A stretch of 64,000 nt of DNA from Pseudomonas sp. (GCF_030683065.1 NZ_JAUXMX010000050.1:78985-142984); one strand, 5' to 3'; positions 8,407 through 17,651 are shown, numbered from the stretch's first letter. The notes: generated by a model from the letters alone, not told the origin. Numbers and translations: made by a program.

Positions 8407-10166
8407 CAACCACGCTCCTTGGTATTGGTCCATATCTGTAAAAACCGCTCGGCATCCACCGCGCCGGTAATCCGCTGTGAGCGCCGCTCCTCACCGTCCG
8501 GGCCAATCCACAGCAGCGTGGGCGGGCCCAGTACGTCAAAGCGGCTGAGTAGCTCACGGCTCGCCGCATTGCTCTCGGTCACGTCGGGGCGCAATACGCG
8601 CACGCCCTGCAGGCTGGCCTGCACCTCGGAATTGCCGAACACGGTTTTCTCCATGATTTTGCACGACACACACCAGTCCGCGTAGTAATCCACCAACACC
8701 CACTGGCCCTCGGCCTTGGCGGCGGCCAGCTCGCGTTCCAGCGCGGCCGGCTCGTTCATGCCAATAAAGTGCTGCGCGTTAGGGCTGGCTAAAACGCTGG
8801 TACCGGCATAGACCTTGAGCGGCTGCATGGGATCACTGGCGCCACCGGCAGCACCCAGCAGCATCGCCATACCCCAGATGCCCAATAGCGCACCACCCGC
8901 CTTGCTCAGGCTGCGGTGTTGCTGCACCTGACGCGCCAGCTGCAGCAGGGCACTGGCCAACACAATCAGCAGCGCACCCCACAGGCCAAGCCAGATCGAC
9001 TCCGTCAGTAGCGGGCGGATCACCAGCAACGCGGTGACCAGGAACAGGAAACCGAATACCACCTTGACCCGATCCATCCACGCACCCGGTTTCGGCAGGA
9101 AGCGATTGCCCAGGGTCACCAGCACCACCAGCGGGGTGCCGATCCCCAGCCCCAGGGCAAACAGCACCAGGCCGCCGTGCAGCGCGTCACCACTCTGTGC
9201 GATATACAGCAGGGCGGCGGCCAGCGGTGCAGTCATGCACGGCCCGACCAATAGACCGGAGAACACACCGAGCCCGCTGGCACCCACCAGGCTGCCGCCT
9301 TGCTGCGTGCGCCCGGCATTTGCCAGGCGGTCCCGCAGGGCCGCCGGCAACTGCAACTCGAACAGGCCGAACATCGGCAAGGCCAGCAGCACAAACAGCG
9401 CGGCGAAGCTGGCCAGCAGCCAGGGTTGCTGCAGCAGGCCTTGCAGGCTGGCCCCCATCAAGGCCGCAACCACGCCCAGCGCGGCGTACACCAGCGCCAT
9501 GCTCACCACATAAGCCGTCGCCAGCGCCAATCCGCGACGCGGCGAGGCACCGCTGCCCACCACGATGCCGGCAAGAATTGGCAGCATCGGCAACGAACAC
9601 GGGGCAAAGGCCAGCAGCAGGCCCAGGCCGAAGAATACCAGCAGGCCCAAGACCAGGTTCTGATTCAACAGACCCTCAGCCAGGGCTTCATCGTCGGCCA
9701 GCAGCGGCCCCTGTTCGGTCGGCGAACCCGCACCGGGCAGATCAATCTGCCGGGTCTGCGGCGGATAGCAGAGTCCGGCATCGGCGCAGCCTTGCCAGCC
9801 TACCTGGATGCTGGCGGAATGGCCGGCCGGCAGGGTCAACGCCAGGCGCTCACGATAGATCTGCGAGTCACCGAAGTATTCATCGCTATAGGCCAGCCCC
9901 GGCGGCAACTCAGGCTCGACGCCAGCAGGCAGGTCGCTGAACTGCAAACGGTGCTGATAGAGGTAGTATCCGGGGGCGATATCCCAGCGCAACAGAGTGT
10001 CACCATTGGCCTGCGGCTCGACGCTCAGGTCGAACGCCTGCTCGACACGGAGAAACTCTGCCTGCGGGGCATTGTCTGCCAGCAGTGGATTGGCTGAAAA
10101 ACTGAAGGCCTGCACCGGCTGCAGTAGCCCGGCCCACAGCAGTGAAAACAGCAAGAACGTCCGCAT
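8406..10166 (-). CDS. dsbD: Thiol:disulfide interchange protein DsbD
   Basis: This 586-residue protein has the three DsbD parts: a secreted N-terminal immunoglobulin-like domain with a Cys pair (CADAGLC), a central eight-helix membrane domain with the FAPCSLPMLPI redox motif and a second membrane Cys (LVGPCMTAP), and a C-terminal thioredoxin domain with CVSC. It moves electrons from cytoplasmic thioredoxin to periplasmic partners, here the TlpA-like protein and DsbG encoded downstream. It is first in the operon and divergent from dsbR. The length is standard. Confidence 0.93.
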   Translation of the reverse strand: MRTFLLFSLLWAGLLQPVQAFSFSANPLLADNAPQAEFLRVEQAFDLSVEPQANGDTLLRWDIAPGYYLYQHRLQFSDLPAGVEPELPPGLAYSDEYFGDSQIYRERLALTLPAGHSASIQVGWQGCADAGLCYPPQTRQIDLPGAGSPTEQGPLLADDEALAEGLLNQNLVLGLLVFFGLGLLLAFAPCSLPMLPILAGIVVGSGASPRRGLALATAYVVSMALVYAALGVVAALMGASLQGLLQQPWLLASFAALFVLLALPMFGLFELQLPAALRDRLANAGRTQQGGSLVGASGLGVFSGLLVGPCMTAPLAAALLYIAQSGDALHGGLVLFALGLGIGTPLVVLVTLGNRFLPKPGAWMDRVKVVFGFLFLVTALLVIRPLLTESIWLGLWGALLIVLASALLQLARQVQQHRSLSKAGGALLGIWGMAMLLGAAGGASDPMQPLKVYAGTSVLASPNAQHFIGMNEPAALERELAAAKAEGQWVLVDYYADWCVSCKIMEKTVFGNSEVQASLQGVRVLRPDVTESNAASRELLSRFDVLGPPTLLWIGPDGEERRSQRITGAVDAERFLQIWTNTKERG

Positions 10167-10215
10167 GCAGAACCACGCCTTGGAATGTCGAGGCGCAGAG
10201 CATTGCAGTTGGCGG

Positions 10216-10231
10216 TTAACTGAGGATTAAC
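10216..10231. promoter_or_regulatory. Direct repeat in the dsbD/dsbR intergenic region
   Basis: Two TTAAC half-sites occur in the same orientation 11 bases apart (10216-10220 and 10227-10231). OmpR/PhoB-family regulators typically bind direct repeats with 10-11-base spacing, so this could be the DsbR box controlling dsbD and dsbR. The assignment is inferred from spacing and position only. Confidence 0.35.
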
Positions 10232-10341
10232 GGAGGGCCAATCAGCGCACATGGCCGCCGCCAGTTATGATTTCTTGCCCAGAGATAATTCCGGCTTAAT
10301 TCTGCTAGCGGATACTGCAACCTCCATCACGGACTGGTTCC

Positions 10342-11037
10342 ATGTACATATTGCTGACCGAAGACAATGCCTTGATTGCCAGCGGCGTCGTGGCGGGGCT
10401 CACCGCCCAGGGCTTTCGCGTGATGCATGCCGCGACCGCTGCAGAAACCGAGGCACTGCTGCGCACCGTCCAGTTCGATGCACTGGTGCTGGACCTCGGC
10501 CTGCCGGATGAAGATGGCTTGAGCCTGCTGCGCCGCCTGCGCCAGCGCGGTGTGGCGCTGCCTGTGCTGCTGCTGACGGCCCGCGACTCGGTGGTTGACC
10601 GTGTTTCGGGCCTGCAGGACGGTGCTGACGATTACCTGGTCAAACCCTTCGACTTGCGTGAGCTGGCCGCGCGCCTGCATGCCTTGCTACGCCGCGCCGC
10701 CGGACGCGCCAGCCCGCAGGTCGAGCATGGCCCGTTGCGGTATGACCCGGTGGCCTGCCAGGCGTTTCTGAATGATCAGTTGGTCGACCTGTCGCGCCGC
10801 GAGCAAGTCCTGCTGCAGGCATTGCTGCAGAAACCAGGGCGGATTCTAAGCAGCGAACAGCTCAAGGATGCGATCTATGGCCTCGACGGTGAGGTAGAAA
10901 GCAACGCCCTCAACGTGCACATCCATCACCTGCGACGCAAGCTGGGTAGCGGCATCGTCGAGACGGTTCGCGGCCTGGGTTACCGCCTGGGCCCGGCGGG
11001 GCATCCCGCCAACACTGCCGAGAGAAGTACCTCATGA
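10342..11037 (+). CDS. dsbR: OmpR/PhoB-type response regulator, DsbR-like
   Basis: This 231-residue protein has a receiver domain (acidic pair E8-D9, phospho-acceptor Asp in LVLDLGLPDEDG near residue 51, Lys in LVKPF near 101) and a C-terminal winged-helix DNA-binding domain with the recognition region ALNVHIHHLRRKL. It overlaps the kinase gene by four bases. Divergence from dsbD-dsbE-dsbG matches the copper-responsive DsbRS locus of P. aeruginosa, hence the name; the response to copper is from that family, not visible here. Confidence 0.8.
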   Translation: MYILLTEDNALIASGVVAGLTAQGFRVMHAATAAETEALLRTVQFDALVLDLGLPDEDGLSLLRRLRQRGVALPVLLLTARDSVVDRVSGLQDGADDYLVKPFDLRELAARLHALLRRAAGRASPQVEHGPLRYDPVACQAFLNDQLVDLSRREQVLLQALLQKPGRILSSEQLKDAIYGLDGEVESNALNVHIHHLRRKLGSGIVETVRGLGYRLGPAGHPANTAERSTS

Positions 11038-12368
11038 GCCTGCGCCTGCGCCTGACCCTCATCCTTGGCTCAGCCTTCGTGCTGCTCTGGTCGCTGGCTG
11101 CAGTGTGGATGCTGTTCGACCTGCGCAACCAGCTGATGCTTACACTCGATCAACGACTGGCGTCCTCGGCCCGCATGGTCGCAGGCCTGCTGGTGCAGCT
11201 GCCACAACTGCAGCAAGGGGCGTCAGGTGCTCCGCTCAGCACTGAGCGGCTGGGCATGCCCGAAGGCATTGCCTGTCAAATCAGCTCGGTGCGCGGGGAG
11301 ATCCTGGCGAGCAGCCGCACGGCACCGGACAGCGTCCTGGGCGTTGAGGACACCGGCTTTGGTGAGCGAACCATTGGCGATATCACCTGGCGCACCTTCA
11401 CCCTCATCGAAGGTGATATGCGCGTGACCACCGCCGATCGTCTGGATGAGCGCGACACGCTCAAACAGTCCATTTTGCTGACCGCTGCGGCCCCTGTCCT
11501 GGTGGCTCTGCTAGGGAGTTTGCTCGTTCTATGGCTAGGCCTTAGCCGCGAATTGTCACCCTTGAAGCGTATCCGCCAGGCACTTGCCCAGCGCAGTGTC
11601 GACAGCATTGAACCGCTGAATGTCGACGGGCTTCCCCGAGAACTGCAACCGCTGGTGGCAGCACAGAACCAGCTGTTTCAACGGATTGCCCAGGCCATCG
11701 AGCGCGAGCGGCGGCTAACCGATGATGCTGCCCATGAACTGCGCAGCCCGCTGACGGCGATTAAAACCCACCTGCAGGTTGCCAGCATGACCGAAGGTGA
11801 AACCGCTCGGCAGGCATTGGCGTCTGCCGAGGCCGGTGCCGATCGCCTGCATCAGACCCTAGAGCAGCTGCTGCTACTTGCACGAGTAGAGGGCAAGCTG
11901 CCCTTTGACGAAAACCTTCAATACAGCGCCGCTGAAGTGGCCAGCATGGCCATCAGCGATACCCAATTGCAGGGCAAGCACCCTATCGAGTTGCACCTGC
12001 TCGACGCCAGTGCGCAGCGCTTGCTCGATATGCCGCCAAGCCTTGCCATTGCCGCCTTGCGCAACCTGCTGGACAACGCCCAGCGGCATACTCCGGCGGG
12101 CACTGCGGTCAGCCTGACGGTGCAGTCGCGCGGGGAAAACGTCTGCTTTAGCGTGCGCGACTCTGGGCCTGGGGTGAGCACAGACAAGCTCAAGCATCTG
12201 ACCGAACGCTTCTGGCGCAACTCGGCGGGTGAAGGCAGCGGCCTTGGTCTTTCCATCGTCAACGCCATCGCCGAACGCTGTGGCTGCGCGCTTGAGTTTG
12301 TCAGCAGCGGCAATGGGCTGTGTGTGAATTTGCTGGTAGTTACAAGAACGGGACGCTCAGCGCTTTAA
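11034..12368 (+). CDS. dsbS: Sensor histidine kinase, DsbS-like
   Basis: This 444-residue kinase has two membrane segments (about 7-28 and 145-168) around a periplasmic sensor loop of about 115 residues, a HAMP-like linker, the H-box DDAAHELRSPLTAIKTHLQ and HATPase motifs (N-box NLLDNAQRHTP, G1 DSGPGV, G2 GEGSGLGLSI). The sensor loop contains a single Cys (ACQIS), of interest because a thiol- or copper-based signal is expected. The start overlaps dsbR by four bases. Its partner should be the upstream regulator and its target the divergent dsb operon. Confidence 0.8.
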   Translation: MSLRLRLTLILGSAFVLLWSLAAVWMLFDLRNQLMLTLDQRLASSARMVAGLLVQLPQLQQGASGAPLSTERLGMPEGIACQISSVRGEILASSRTAPDSVLGVEDTGFGERTIGDITWRTFTLIEGDMRVTTADRLDERDTLKQSILLTAAAPVLVALLGSLLVLWLGLSRELSPLKRIRQALAQRSVDSIEPLNVDGLPRELQPLVAAQNQLFQRIAQAIERERRLTDDAAHELRSPLTAIKTHLQVASMTEGETARQALASAEAGADRLHQTLEQLLLLARVEGKLPFDENLQYSAAEVASMAISDTQLQGKHPIELHLLDASAQRLLDMPPSLAIAALRNLLDNAQRHTPAGTAVSLTVQSRGENVCFSVRDSGPGVSTDKLKHLTERFWRNSAGEGSGLGLSIVNAIAERCGCALEFVSSGNGLCVNLLVVTRTGRSAL

Positions 12369-12742
12369 CCAACACGCGATAACTCGCACCTGGCTGCGCG
12401 CCCTCCTGACCGGATGGGACCAGGGCGACAACTGCCCGCGCCGTGCATGTTCTGCGGCGGCGCAGCCGCTGTTTACGCGCATCACGCGCGCCTCGCGAAA
12501 GCCTCATCGACGGTGCAATTTTCAATAGCCTGATGAGCTGGAGATGCCCTGAACACGCCGAGCCAGACCTGGATCGTTGGTCGACTAATAGTCATTACCC
12601 CGTCAATCGCGGCATAGTGTTGGAGAACTCCGGCCGGGTACGTATCTGTATAGAGCAACATGCTCGCCCTAACGGCGTCGGATCAAGCACACACATCACT
12701 TCGCGCGCATTTCGCCTTGGCGCCCGACAAAAGGATTATTCC
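12369..12742. other. Intergenic region, no supported gene
   Basis: These 374 bases between dsbS and the lipoprotein gene contain no convincing ORF. A reading frame can be extended upstream from the lipoprotein start, but it lacks family similarity and a ribosome-binding site. I see no clear terminator or RNA. Confidence 0.5.
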
Positions 12743-13054
12743 ATGTACCGCAAACGACTCCCCTGCACCCTGACCTTGCTGCTCTTGCTGGCTGGCTGCA
12801 GCTCGCCAGATGGCGCCCGGACAACTGGCGCACAGCCCGTCAACAGCGACGGCACCTGCAACGCCGAAGCCGTGCAAAACATGCTGGGCAAGACCGCGAC
12901 CGCCGAGCAGGTTGAACAAGCACGCCTGCACTCCGGTGCGCAAAGCGTTCGCGTATTGGCGCCCGGTGATGCAGTGACCCTGGACTACAACTCGCGGCGC
13001 CTGAATATCGATATCGACGAAGCCGAAGTGATCGAGCGGATCAACTGCGGCTGA
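12743..13054 (+). CDS. I78-family peptidase inhibitor lipoprotein
   Basis: Taking the ATG preceded by AAGGATTATTCC gives a 103-residue protein with a lipobox (LLAGC, Cys at about 20) and a short globular domain with GKTATAEQVEQAR and RVLAPGDAVTLDYNSRRLNIDIDE. That pattern is the I78 family, homologous to the Aspergillus elastase inhibitor and structurally like potato inhibitor I. The C-terminal NCG pairs with an internal Cys. It is likely an outer-membrane or periplasmic lipoprotein guarding against serine proteases. It is a single gene, probably with its own promoter. Confidence 0.8.
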   Translation: MYRKRLPCTLTLLLLLAGCSSPDGARTTGAQPVNSDGTCNAEAVQNMLGKTATAEQVEQARLHSGAQSVRVLAPGDAVTLDYNSRRLNIDIDEAEVIERINCG

Positions 13055-13155
13055 ACCGTTAAGTATCATCTGCACGTGATACGGCCAGCGGCTTAAATAA
13101 GCCGCGCAGACCGGGCATACTGCTGCACCTGTAATCGAGCCGGTTCCTCGCCCGC

Positions 13156-14694
13156 ATGCGCATCCACGTCAGCTTTATCGACCGCGTTGGTATCACCCAG
13201 GAAGTCCTGGCTCTGCTCGGTGGGCGCAATCTCAACCTGGATGCGGTGGAGATGGTGCCGCCGAACGTCTACATCGACGCGCCGACCCTCAGCGCCGTAG
13301 TCCTCGACGAGCTGCGCGAGGCGCTGTTCAAGGTGCATGGCGTGCAGGCGGTGACCATCGTCGACATCCTGCCCGGCCAGCGCCGGCGCCTGCAGCTCGA
13401 TGCGTTACTCGCGGCGATGACCGACCCGGTACTGGCAGTGGATGGCGAGGGTTGCGTGCTGCTGGCCAATCCGGCGCTGGTTGCCCTGTGTGGGCGTGAA
13501 GTGGAAGGCTTGTCGCTTGGCGAGCTGTTCGCCGACCCGGCCTTGCACAGCGCACTGCTGGATCAGCAATTTCGCCTGCCGCTGCGCGAGGTCACCCTCA
13601 ACGGTCAGGCGCTGTTACTCGATGCCATGCCGATCAGCGAAGCCGCCGACACCGGCCAGCCTCAGCTCGCAGGTGGCCTGCTCACCCTGTATGCGCCGAG
13701 CCGGATCGGCGAGCGTCTGGCGGCGCTGCACCACGACCACGCCGAGGGCTTCGATTCGTTGCTCGGCGAATCGCCGTCGATCCGCACCCTGAAAACCCGC
13801 GCCCTGCGCGTCGCCAGCCTGGATGCGCCACTGTTAATCCAGGGCGAAACCGGCACCGGCAAGGAGCTGGTGGCGCGCGGTTGCCATGCCATCAGCGCGC
13901 GTAATACCGCCTCTTTCCTAGCGCTTAACTGCGCGGCATTGCCGGAGAACCTCGCCGAAAGCGAGCTGTTCGGCTATGCCCCTGGTGCCTTTACCGGGGC
14001 TCAGCGCGGCGGTAAGCCGGGCCTGCTGGAACTGGCCAACCAGGGCACGGTATTTCTCGACGAGATCGGCGAGATGTCGCCTTATTTGCAGGCCAAACTG
14101 CTGCGTTTTCTCAGTGACGGCACCTTCCGCCGGGTCGGTGGCGAGCGTGAGGTCAAGGTCAATGTGCGCATCCTCAGCGCCACCCACCGCAACCTGGAAA
14201 AAATGGTCAGCGAAGGCACCTTCCGCGAAGACTTGTTCTACCGCCTCAACGTGCTCAACCTGGAAGTGCCGCCGCTGCGCGAGCGTGGCCAGGACATCCT
14301 GCTCCTGGCCCGGCATTTCATGCAGCAAGCCTGCGCGCAGATCCAGCGCACGCAGTGCCGGCTGACGCCAGACACCTACCCGGCGCTGCTCGGCAACCGC
14401 TGGCCGGGGAACGTACGTCAGTTGCAGAACGTAATCTTCCGCGCCGCCGCAATCTGCGAAAGCAACCTGGTGCAGATCGACGATCTGGACATCGCCAGCA
14501 CCGCCGTAGCGCCGCAACTGCTCGACGGTGAGATTGGCAGCCTGGAAGGTGCCGTGGCCGGTTTCGAGAAAGCGCTGCTGGAAAAGCTCTACCTCAGCCA
14601 CCCTTCCAGCCGGCAACTGGCCGCGCGCCTGCACACCTCGCACAGCGCCATCGCCATGCGCCTGCGCAAGTACGGGATTTCCGGCAAGGGCTGA
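13156..14694 (+). CDS. phhR: Sigma-54-interacting aromatic amino acid regulator (TyrR/PhhR)
   Basis: This 512-residue protein has an N-terminal ACT domain (RIHVSFIDRVGITQEVLALL), a PAS domain (about 78-190), an AAA+ domain with Walker A GETGTGKE, an intact GAFTGA sigma-54 contact loop, Walker B GTVFLDEIGEM, and a C-terminal TyrR-type helix-turn-helix (SSRQLAARLHTSHSAIAMRLRKYG). PhhR controls phenylalanine/tyrosine catabolism in Pseudomonas and normally lies beside phhABC; those genes are not adjacent here. The presence of GAFTGA suggests it can activate sigma-54 promoters. Confidence 0.9.
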   Translation: MRIHVSFIDRVGITQEVLALLGGRNLNLDAVEMVPPNVYIDAPTLSAVVLDELREALFKVHGVQAVTIVDILPGQRRRLQLDALLAAMTDPVLAVDGEGCVLLANPALVALCGREVEGLSLGELFADPALHSALLDQQFRLPLREVTLNGQALLLDAMPISEAADTGQPQLAGGLLTLYAPSRIGERLAALHHDHAEGFDSLLGESPSIRTLKTRALRVASLDAPLLIQGETGTGKELVARGCHAISARNTASFLALNCAALPENLAESELFGYAPGAFTGAQRGGKPGLLELANQGTVFLDEIGEMSPYLQAKLLRFLSDGTFRRVGGEREVKVNVRILSATHRNLEKMVSEGTFREDLFYRLNVLNLEVPPLRERGQDILLLARHFMQQACAQIQRTQCRLTPDTYPALLGNRWPGNVRQLQNVIFRAAAICESNLVQIDDLDIASTAVAPQLLDGEIGSLEGAVAGFEKALLEKLYLSHPSSRQLAARLHTSHSAIAMRLRKYGISGKG

Positions 14695-14779
14695 GAGCGT
14701 GTGAAAAAACTCTCGCCGACTGCGATTTTTTCACAAACCCTGAGAGGCTGAAGCCGCGTTCACTGGCACGCAGCGCTTC

Positions 14780-14960
14780 TGTAGGATGTGGCGGGCCGCG
14801 TAGGCTTGAGCGTAGCGATACCCATCGATCGGTTGCATAACCGCCGGGATTGTTGATTGGCCGCCCATCGTCGCGATGGGTATCGCTACGCTCAACGCCA
14901 CCCTACGGGTTGGCAGTCGCAGCGCTTTTGTAGGGTGCGCCGTGCGCACCCCATAAAAGC
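14780..14960. repeat. Intergenic inverted-repeat cluster
   Basis: Two arms at 14806-14827 and 14874-14895 are perfect 22-base reverse complements (core GCGTAGCGATACCCATCG). They are flanked by short copies of TGTAGGGTGCGCCGTGCGCAC and GTAGGATGTGG types. These motifs recur elsewhere in the window (30990-31015, 53740-54110), so this is a composite of dispersed intergenic repeats rather than a gene. A shorter palindrome (GTGTGAAAAA ... TTTTTTCACA) at 14699-14736 lies just after phhR and might terminate it. Confidence 0.7.
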
Positions 14961-15050
14961 CAAAGGACGGCATTTAACCGGCCTTCACCTTAAACCCTTT
15001 GCGAAAAAGAAATCAGCCTGCTGGCCAATCTCCCCGCCAGAGTGGTGCAA

Positions 15051-15962
15051 TCAGAGGGCGTATTTCTGCAAATTCGCCATCATCTCCTTCAGAGCCTCAA
15101 GGTTGTCGGCGGGGTGCACTGCGCCTTCGAAGTCACAGATCTGCTGCCAGTGATCGGCCACGTCTTCCGGGCTGAAACCGGCGCGCGGGTCGAAACCGGC
15201 ACCCAGGCTGCGCTCCCAACGCACCTTGCCGACCCAGCCGCCACCAACCTCGAACAGGCCGGAGGTTTCTGCGCAGGCCTGGCTGGACAGATAGACCACC
15301 AGCGGGCTGACCAGCTCGGGCTTGAGTTGCTCAAACACCTGCGGCGGGATCAGCCCTTCGGTCATGCGCGTACCGCCAGTCGGGGCAATGGCGTTGACCA
15401 GGATGTTGTTCTTGCGCCCCTCGATGGCCAGGGTGCGGGTCAGGCCATAGAGGCCAAGCTTGGCCATGCCGTAGTTGGACTGGCCGAAGTTGCCGTAGAT
15501 GCCGGACGTGGAGGCAGTGAAGATGATGCGACCATAGCCCTGCTCGCGCATGTGCGGCCAGGCGGCGCGGGTGACCTTGAAGGCGCCCTCGACATGCACC
15601 TTGTAGACCAGGTCCCAGTCGGCTTCTTCCATCTTGTGGAAGGTTTTGTCGCGCAGAATGCCCGCGTTATTGACCACCACATCGATGCGACCAAAGGCAT
15701 CCAGAGCATGCTGGACGATCTTCTCGCCATCGGTCACCGAGTCATGGTTGGCGACCGCAGTGCCGCCTGCGGCAAGGATCTCCTCGACCACCTTGGCTGC
15801 AGCTGACGCATTGGCGCCTTCACCATGGGTGCTGCCACCAAGATCGTTGACCACCACTTTGGCGCCATGTTTGGCGAACAGCAGGGCATGGGCGCGACCC
15901 AGGCCACCACCGGCACCGGTGACGATCACGACTTGGTCTTGAAAACGGATGGCTTCGCTCAT
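15051..15962 (-). CDS. Short-chain dehydrogenase (MFE-2-like 3-hydroxyacyl-CoA type)
   Basis: This 303-residue SDR has the cofactor motif TGAGGGLGRAHALLFA, the NNAG motif and the catalytic set Ser (STSGIYG), Tyr and Lys (YGMAKLGL). GRAHA with NDLGG downstream is typical of the dehydrogenase domain of peroxisomal multifunctional enzyme 2, which oxidises 3-hydroxyacyl-CoAs; the extended C-terminus (about 250-303) fits too. It would act in fatty-acid or steroid-side-chain oxidation in the cytoplasm. No partner hydratase gene is adjacent. Confidence 0.85.
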   Translation of the reverse strand: MSEAIRFQDQVVIVTGAGGGLGRAHALLFAKHGAKVVVNDLGGSTHGEGANASAAAKVVEEILAAGGTAVANHDSVTDGEKIVQHALDAFGRIDVVVNNAGILRDKTFHKMEEADWDLVYKVHVEGAFKVTRAAWPHMREQGYGRIIFTASTSGIYGNFGQSNYGMAKLGLYGLTRTLAIEGRKNNILVNAIAPTGGTRMTEGLIPPQVFEQLKPELVSPLVVYLSSQACAETSGLFEVGGGWVGKVRWERSLGAGFDPRAGFSPEDVADHWQQICDFEGAVHPADNLEALKEMMANLQKYAL

Positions 15963-16073
15963 GGGCTAGGTTCCTTGGCAGGTGGGCAATACTGCGAGTG
16001 TCCTGCAGCCGCACGCCGGTCACAATAAAGACGCCCGCAGCTGAATAGTGCTCGATAAGACAGCGGGATGATC

Positions 16074-16233
16074 AACAGACCGTTGAAAAATGTAGCGAGC
16101 GACGGCTAGGCAAGGCGAAATTGGCCGAAAAAGCGCAGTTTACGTGTTGTAAATGAGCATTTTGACTGGGCTCGCATCCGAGGCCGATTTCAACGCCGCA
16201 TAGCCGAGCGCAGTAGTTTTTCAACGGTCTGTT
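16074..16233. mobile_element. MITE-like element with 17-bp terminal inverted repeats
   Basis: AACAGACCGTTGAAAAA at 16074-16090 and its exact reverse complement at 16217-16233 bound a 160-base non-coding element. Internal sequences near each end are also imperfectly complementary (GCGAGCGACGGCTA against TAGCCGAGCGC), so the whole can fold into a long hairpin. There is no transposase ORF, hence MITE-like. Its right end contributes two of the three bases of the stop codon of the next gene (16232-16234). Confidence 0.75.
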
Positions 16234-16762
16234 AAGCCAGCCGGATCAGGCTCAGGTGGTTATACAGATGCAGCACATGGGCCTGGGCGTAGTCGGCGTG
16301 ACTGAGCGCCCCGTAAGCAAAGTGCGGCTGCAGTTCGCCCCGGTGGCTGGCGAAGTCGGCGAACGCCTGTTGCAGCCGCTGTAGCGCCAGCACCTGGCTG
16401 GCCGGCTCGCTCAGCAGCGCAGCCCCGGGAATGACCTCATCCAGCGGATGACGCATCGCGCCACGGGCAACGAACACACTGAAGGCCAGCGGCCCGACGC
16501 TATGGCGGAACCAGGCGGGCTTGAGTTCGGGATAACCGCTGATGGAATACTCAATACTCTGCGCGCAGTGATTGAATACCTCGGTCGGACTCCAGCCCTT
16601 GAGGCTGACCAACTGCTTAGCCACCAGCCCAGCCAATACCTGCTGCGCGCCTTGCAGGCTGAGTGCGCCAGGTGCTGTGCCGGTCGGGATAGCCCAGTAG
16701 CCTGTCCCGACGACAGCCACTGCACTTACTGCGGCGAATTTAACCAGCTGGCGCCTATTCAT
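16232..16762 (-). CDS. DUF1569 family exported protein
   Basis: This 176-residue protein has an N-terminal export signal starting MNRRQLVKF with a hydrophobic stretch to about residue 22. Its C-terminal half carries the DUF1569 histidine pattern (LSHADYAQAHVLHLYNHL), related to the DinB/YfiT four-helix metal-binding fold. Function is unknown. It overlaps the upstream hydrolase stop by eight bases and is last in a three-gene operon. The stop codon overlaps the inverted repeat of the adjacent MITE-like element, so the C-terminus may have been altered by that insertion. Confidence 0.7.
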   Translation of the reverse strand: MNRRQLVKFAAVSAVAVVGTGYWAIPTGTAPGALSLQGAQQVLAGLVAKQLVSLKGWSPTEVFNHCAQSIEYSISGYPELKPAWFRHSVGPLAFSVFVARGAMRHPLDEVIPGAALLSEPASQVLALQRLQQAFADFASHRGELQPHFAYGALSHADYAQAHVLHLYNHLSLIRLA

Positions 16763-17651
16763 GGCGAGACGCCAACGCCTGGCGCAAGGCCAGATAATGC
16801 TGCAAGACCAAGCCTGGTGCCTCGGTTTGCGGATAATGACCGATGCCGTCGAGCAGAACAGTGTCTGCCTGTGGGATCAGCGCGCGATAACGCGCCAGCA
16901 TATGTGCGCCGGAGATCGGGTCGACTGCACCGTCGATCAACCGCAGCGGCACCCCGCCCTGCTGCATCGCCGCCAACCAGCGTTCACGCTGCGCCCGGCG
17001 CTCGGGGATATAACGGATCAGCCGATGCATCACACCCGGCCCATCATTCTGCGCGATCAGGCGCCAGAAATCGTCGAGTTCGGCGCTACTGGGCTGGGTC
17101 TGCGGGCCGAACACCTTGGCAAAATTGGCCGCCAGCGTCTTGCGCGAAAACAGTCGGCCGATCAAGCCGCCGAGTGGGCTGAGCAGTAGCCGCTGCGCCA
17201 ACACCGGGTGATGGGTCTCGGGGAACAGGCCACCATTGAGGAACACGCAACTGGCCAGTGCAATGCGCCCCTCGTGATGCCTTGCGAGCAACTCCTGGGC
17301 CACGCTGTCGCCATAATCATGCGCCAGCACATGCACGGGCTCGTTCACCCCAAGATGGTCGAGCAGCGCCTGCTGCAAGTCGGCCTGCTCCAGCAGGCTG
17401 TAAGCGTGCCTGCGCGGCTTGGCCGAGTCGCCGAAGCCGAGCATGTCGCAAGCGATCAGGCGGTAATCCTGACTCAGCGGCGTCCATAAATAGTGCCAAT
17501 CCCAACTGGCCGTAGGAAAACCATGGATCAGCAGCAGGGGCTCGGCGGTTGCCGCGCCCGCCGTCCAGTAGCGTATGGCATGGCCACGAAAATCGAAGTC
17601 CCGGCCCTGGCCGCGCCAGTATGCCAGGGCAATGCCAGATAAAGCACTCAC
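16755..17651 (-). CDS. Alpha/beta hydrolase, Asp-nucleophile type
   Basis: The GTG at 17651 overlaps the upstream aldolase stop by four bases and gives 298 residues; a longer frame would run far into that gene. The oxyanion motif is LIHGFPTASWDW, the nucleophile elbow HDYGDS (Asp rather than Ser, as in haloalkane dehalogenases and epoxide hydrolases), and the late His lies in GIGHYPQTE. The reaction is probably hydrolysis of an epoxide or halide-like substrate, but many such proteins are unassigned. Operon neighbours: class II aldolase upstream, DUF1569 downstream. Confidence 0.75.
   Translation of the reverse strand: MSALSGIALAYWRGQGRDFDFRGHAIRYWTAGAATAEPLLLIHGFPTASWDWHYLWTPLSQDYRLIACDMLGFGDSAKPRRHAYSLLEQADLQQALLDHLGVNEPVHVLAHDYGDSVAQELLARHHEGRIALASCVFLNGGLFPETHHPVLAQRLLLSPLGGLIGRLFSRKTLAANFAKVFGPQTQPSSAELDDFWRLIAQNDGPGVMHRLIRYIPERRAQRERWLAAMQQGGVPLRLIDGAVDPISGAHMLARYRALIPQADTVLLDGIGHYPQTEAPGLVLQHYLALRQALASRHE

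Noticed and set aside
15042..15806. Plus-strand frame opposite the SDR gene
   Set aside because: The minus strand carries all SDR motifs; the plus frame is antisense noise.
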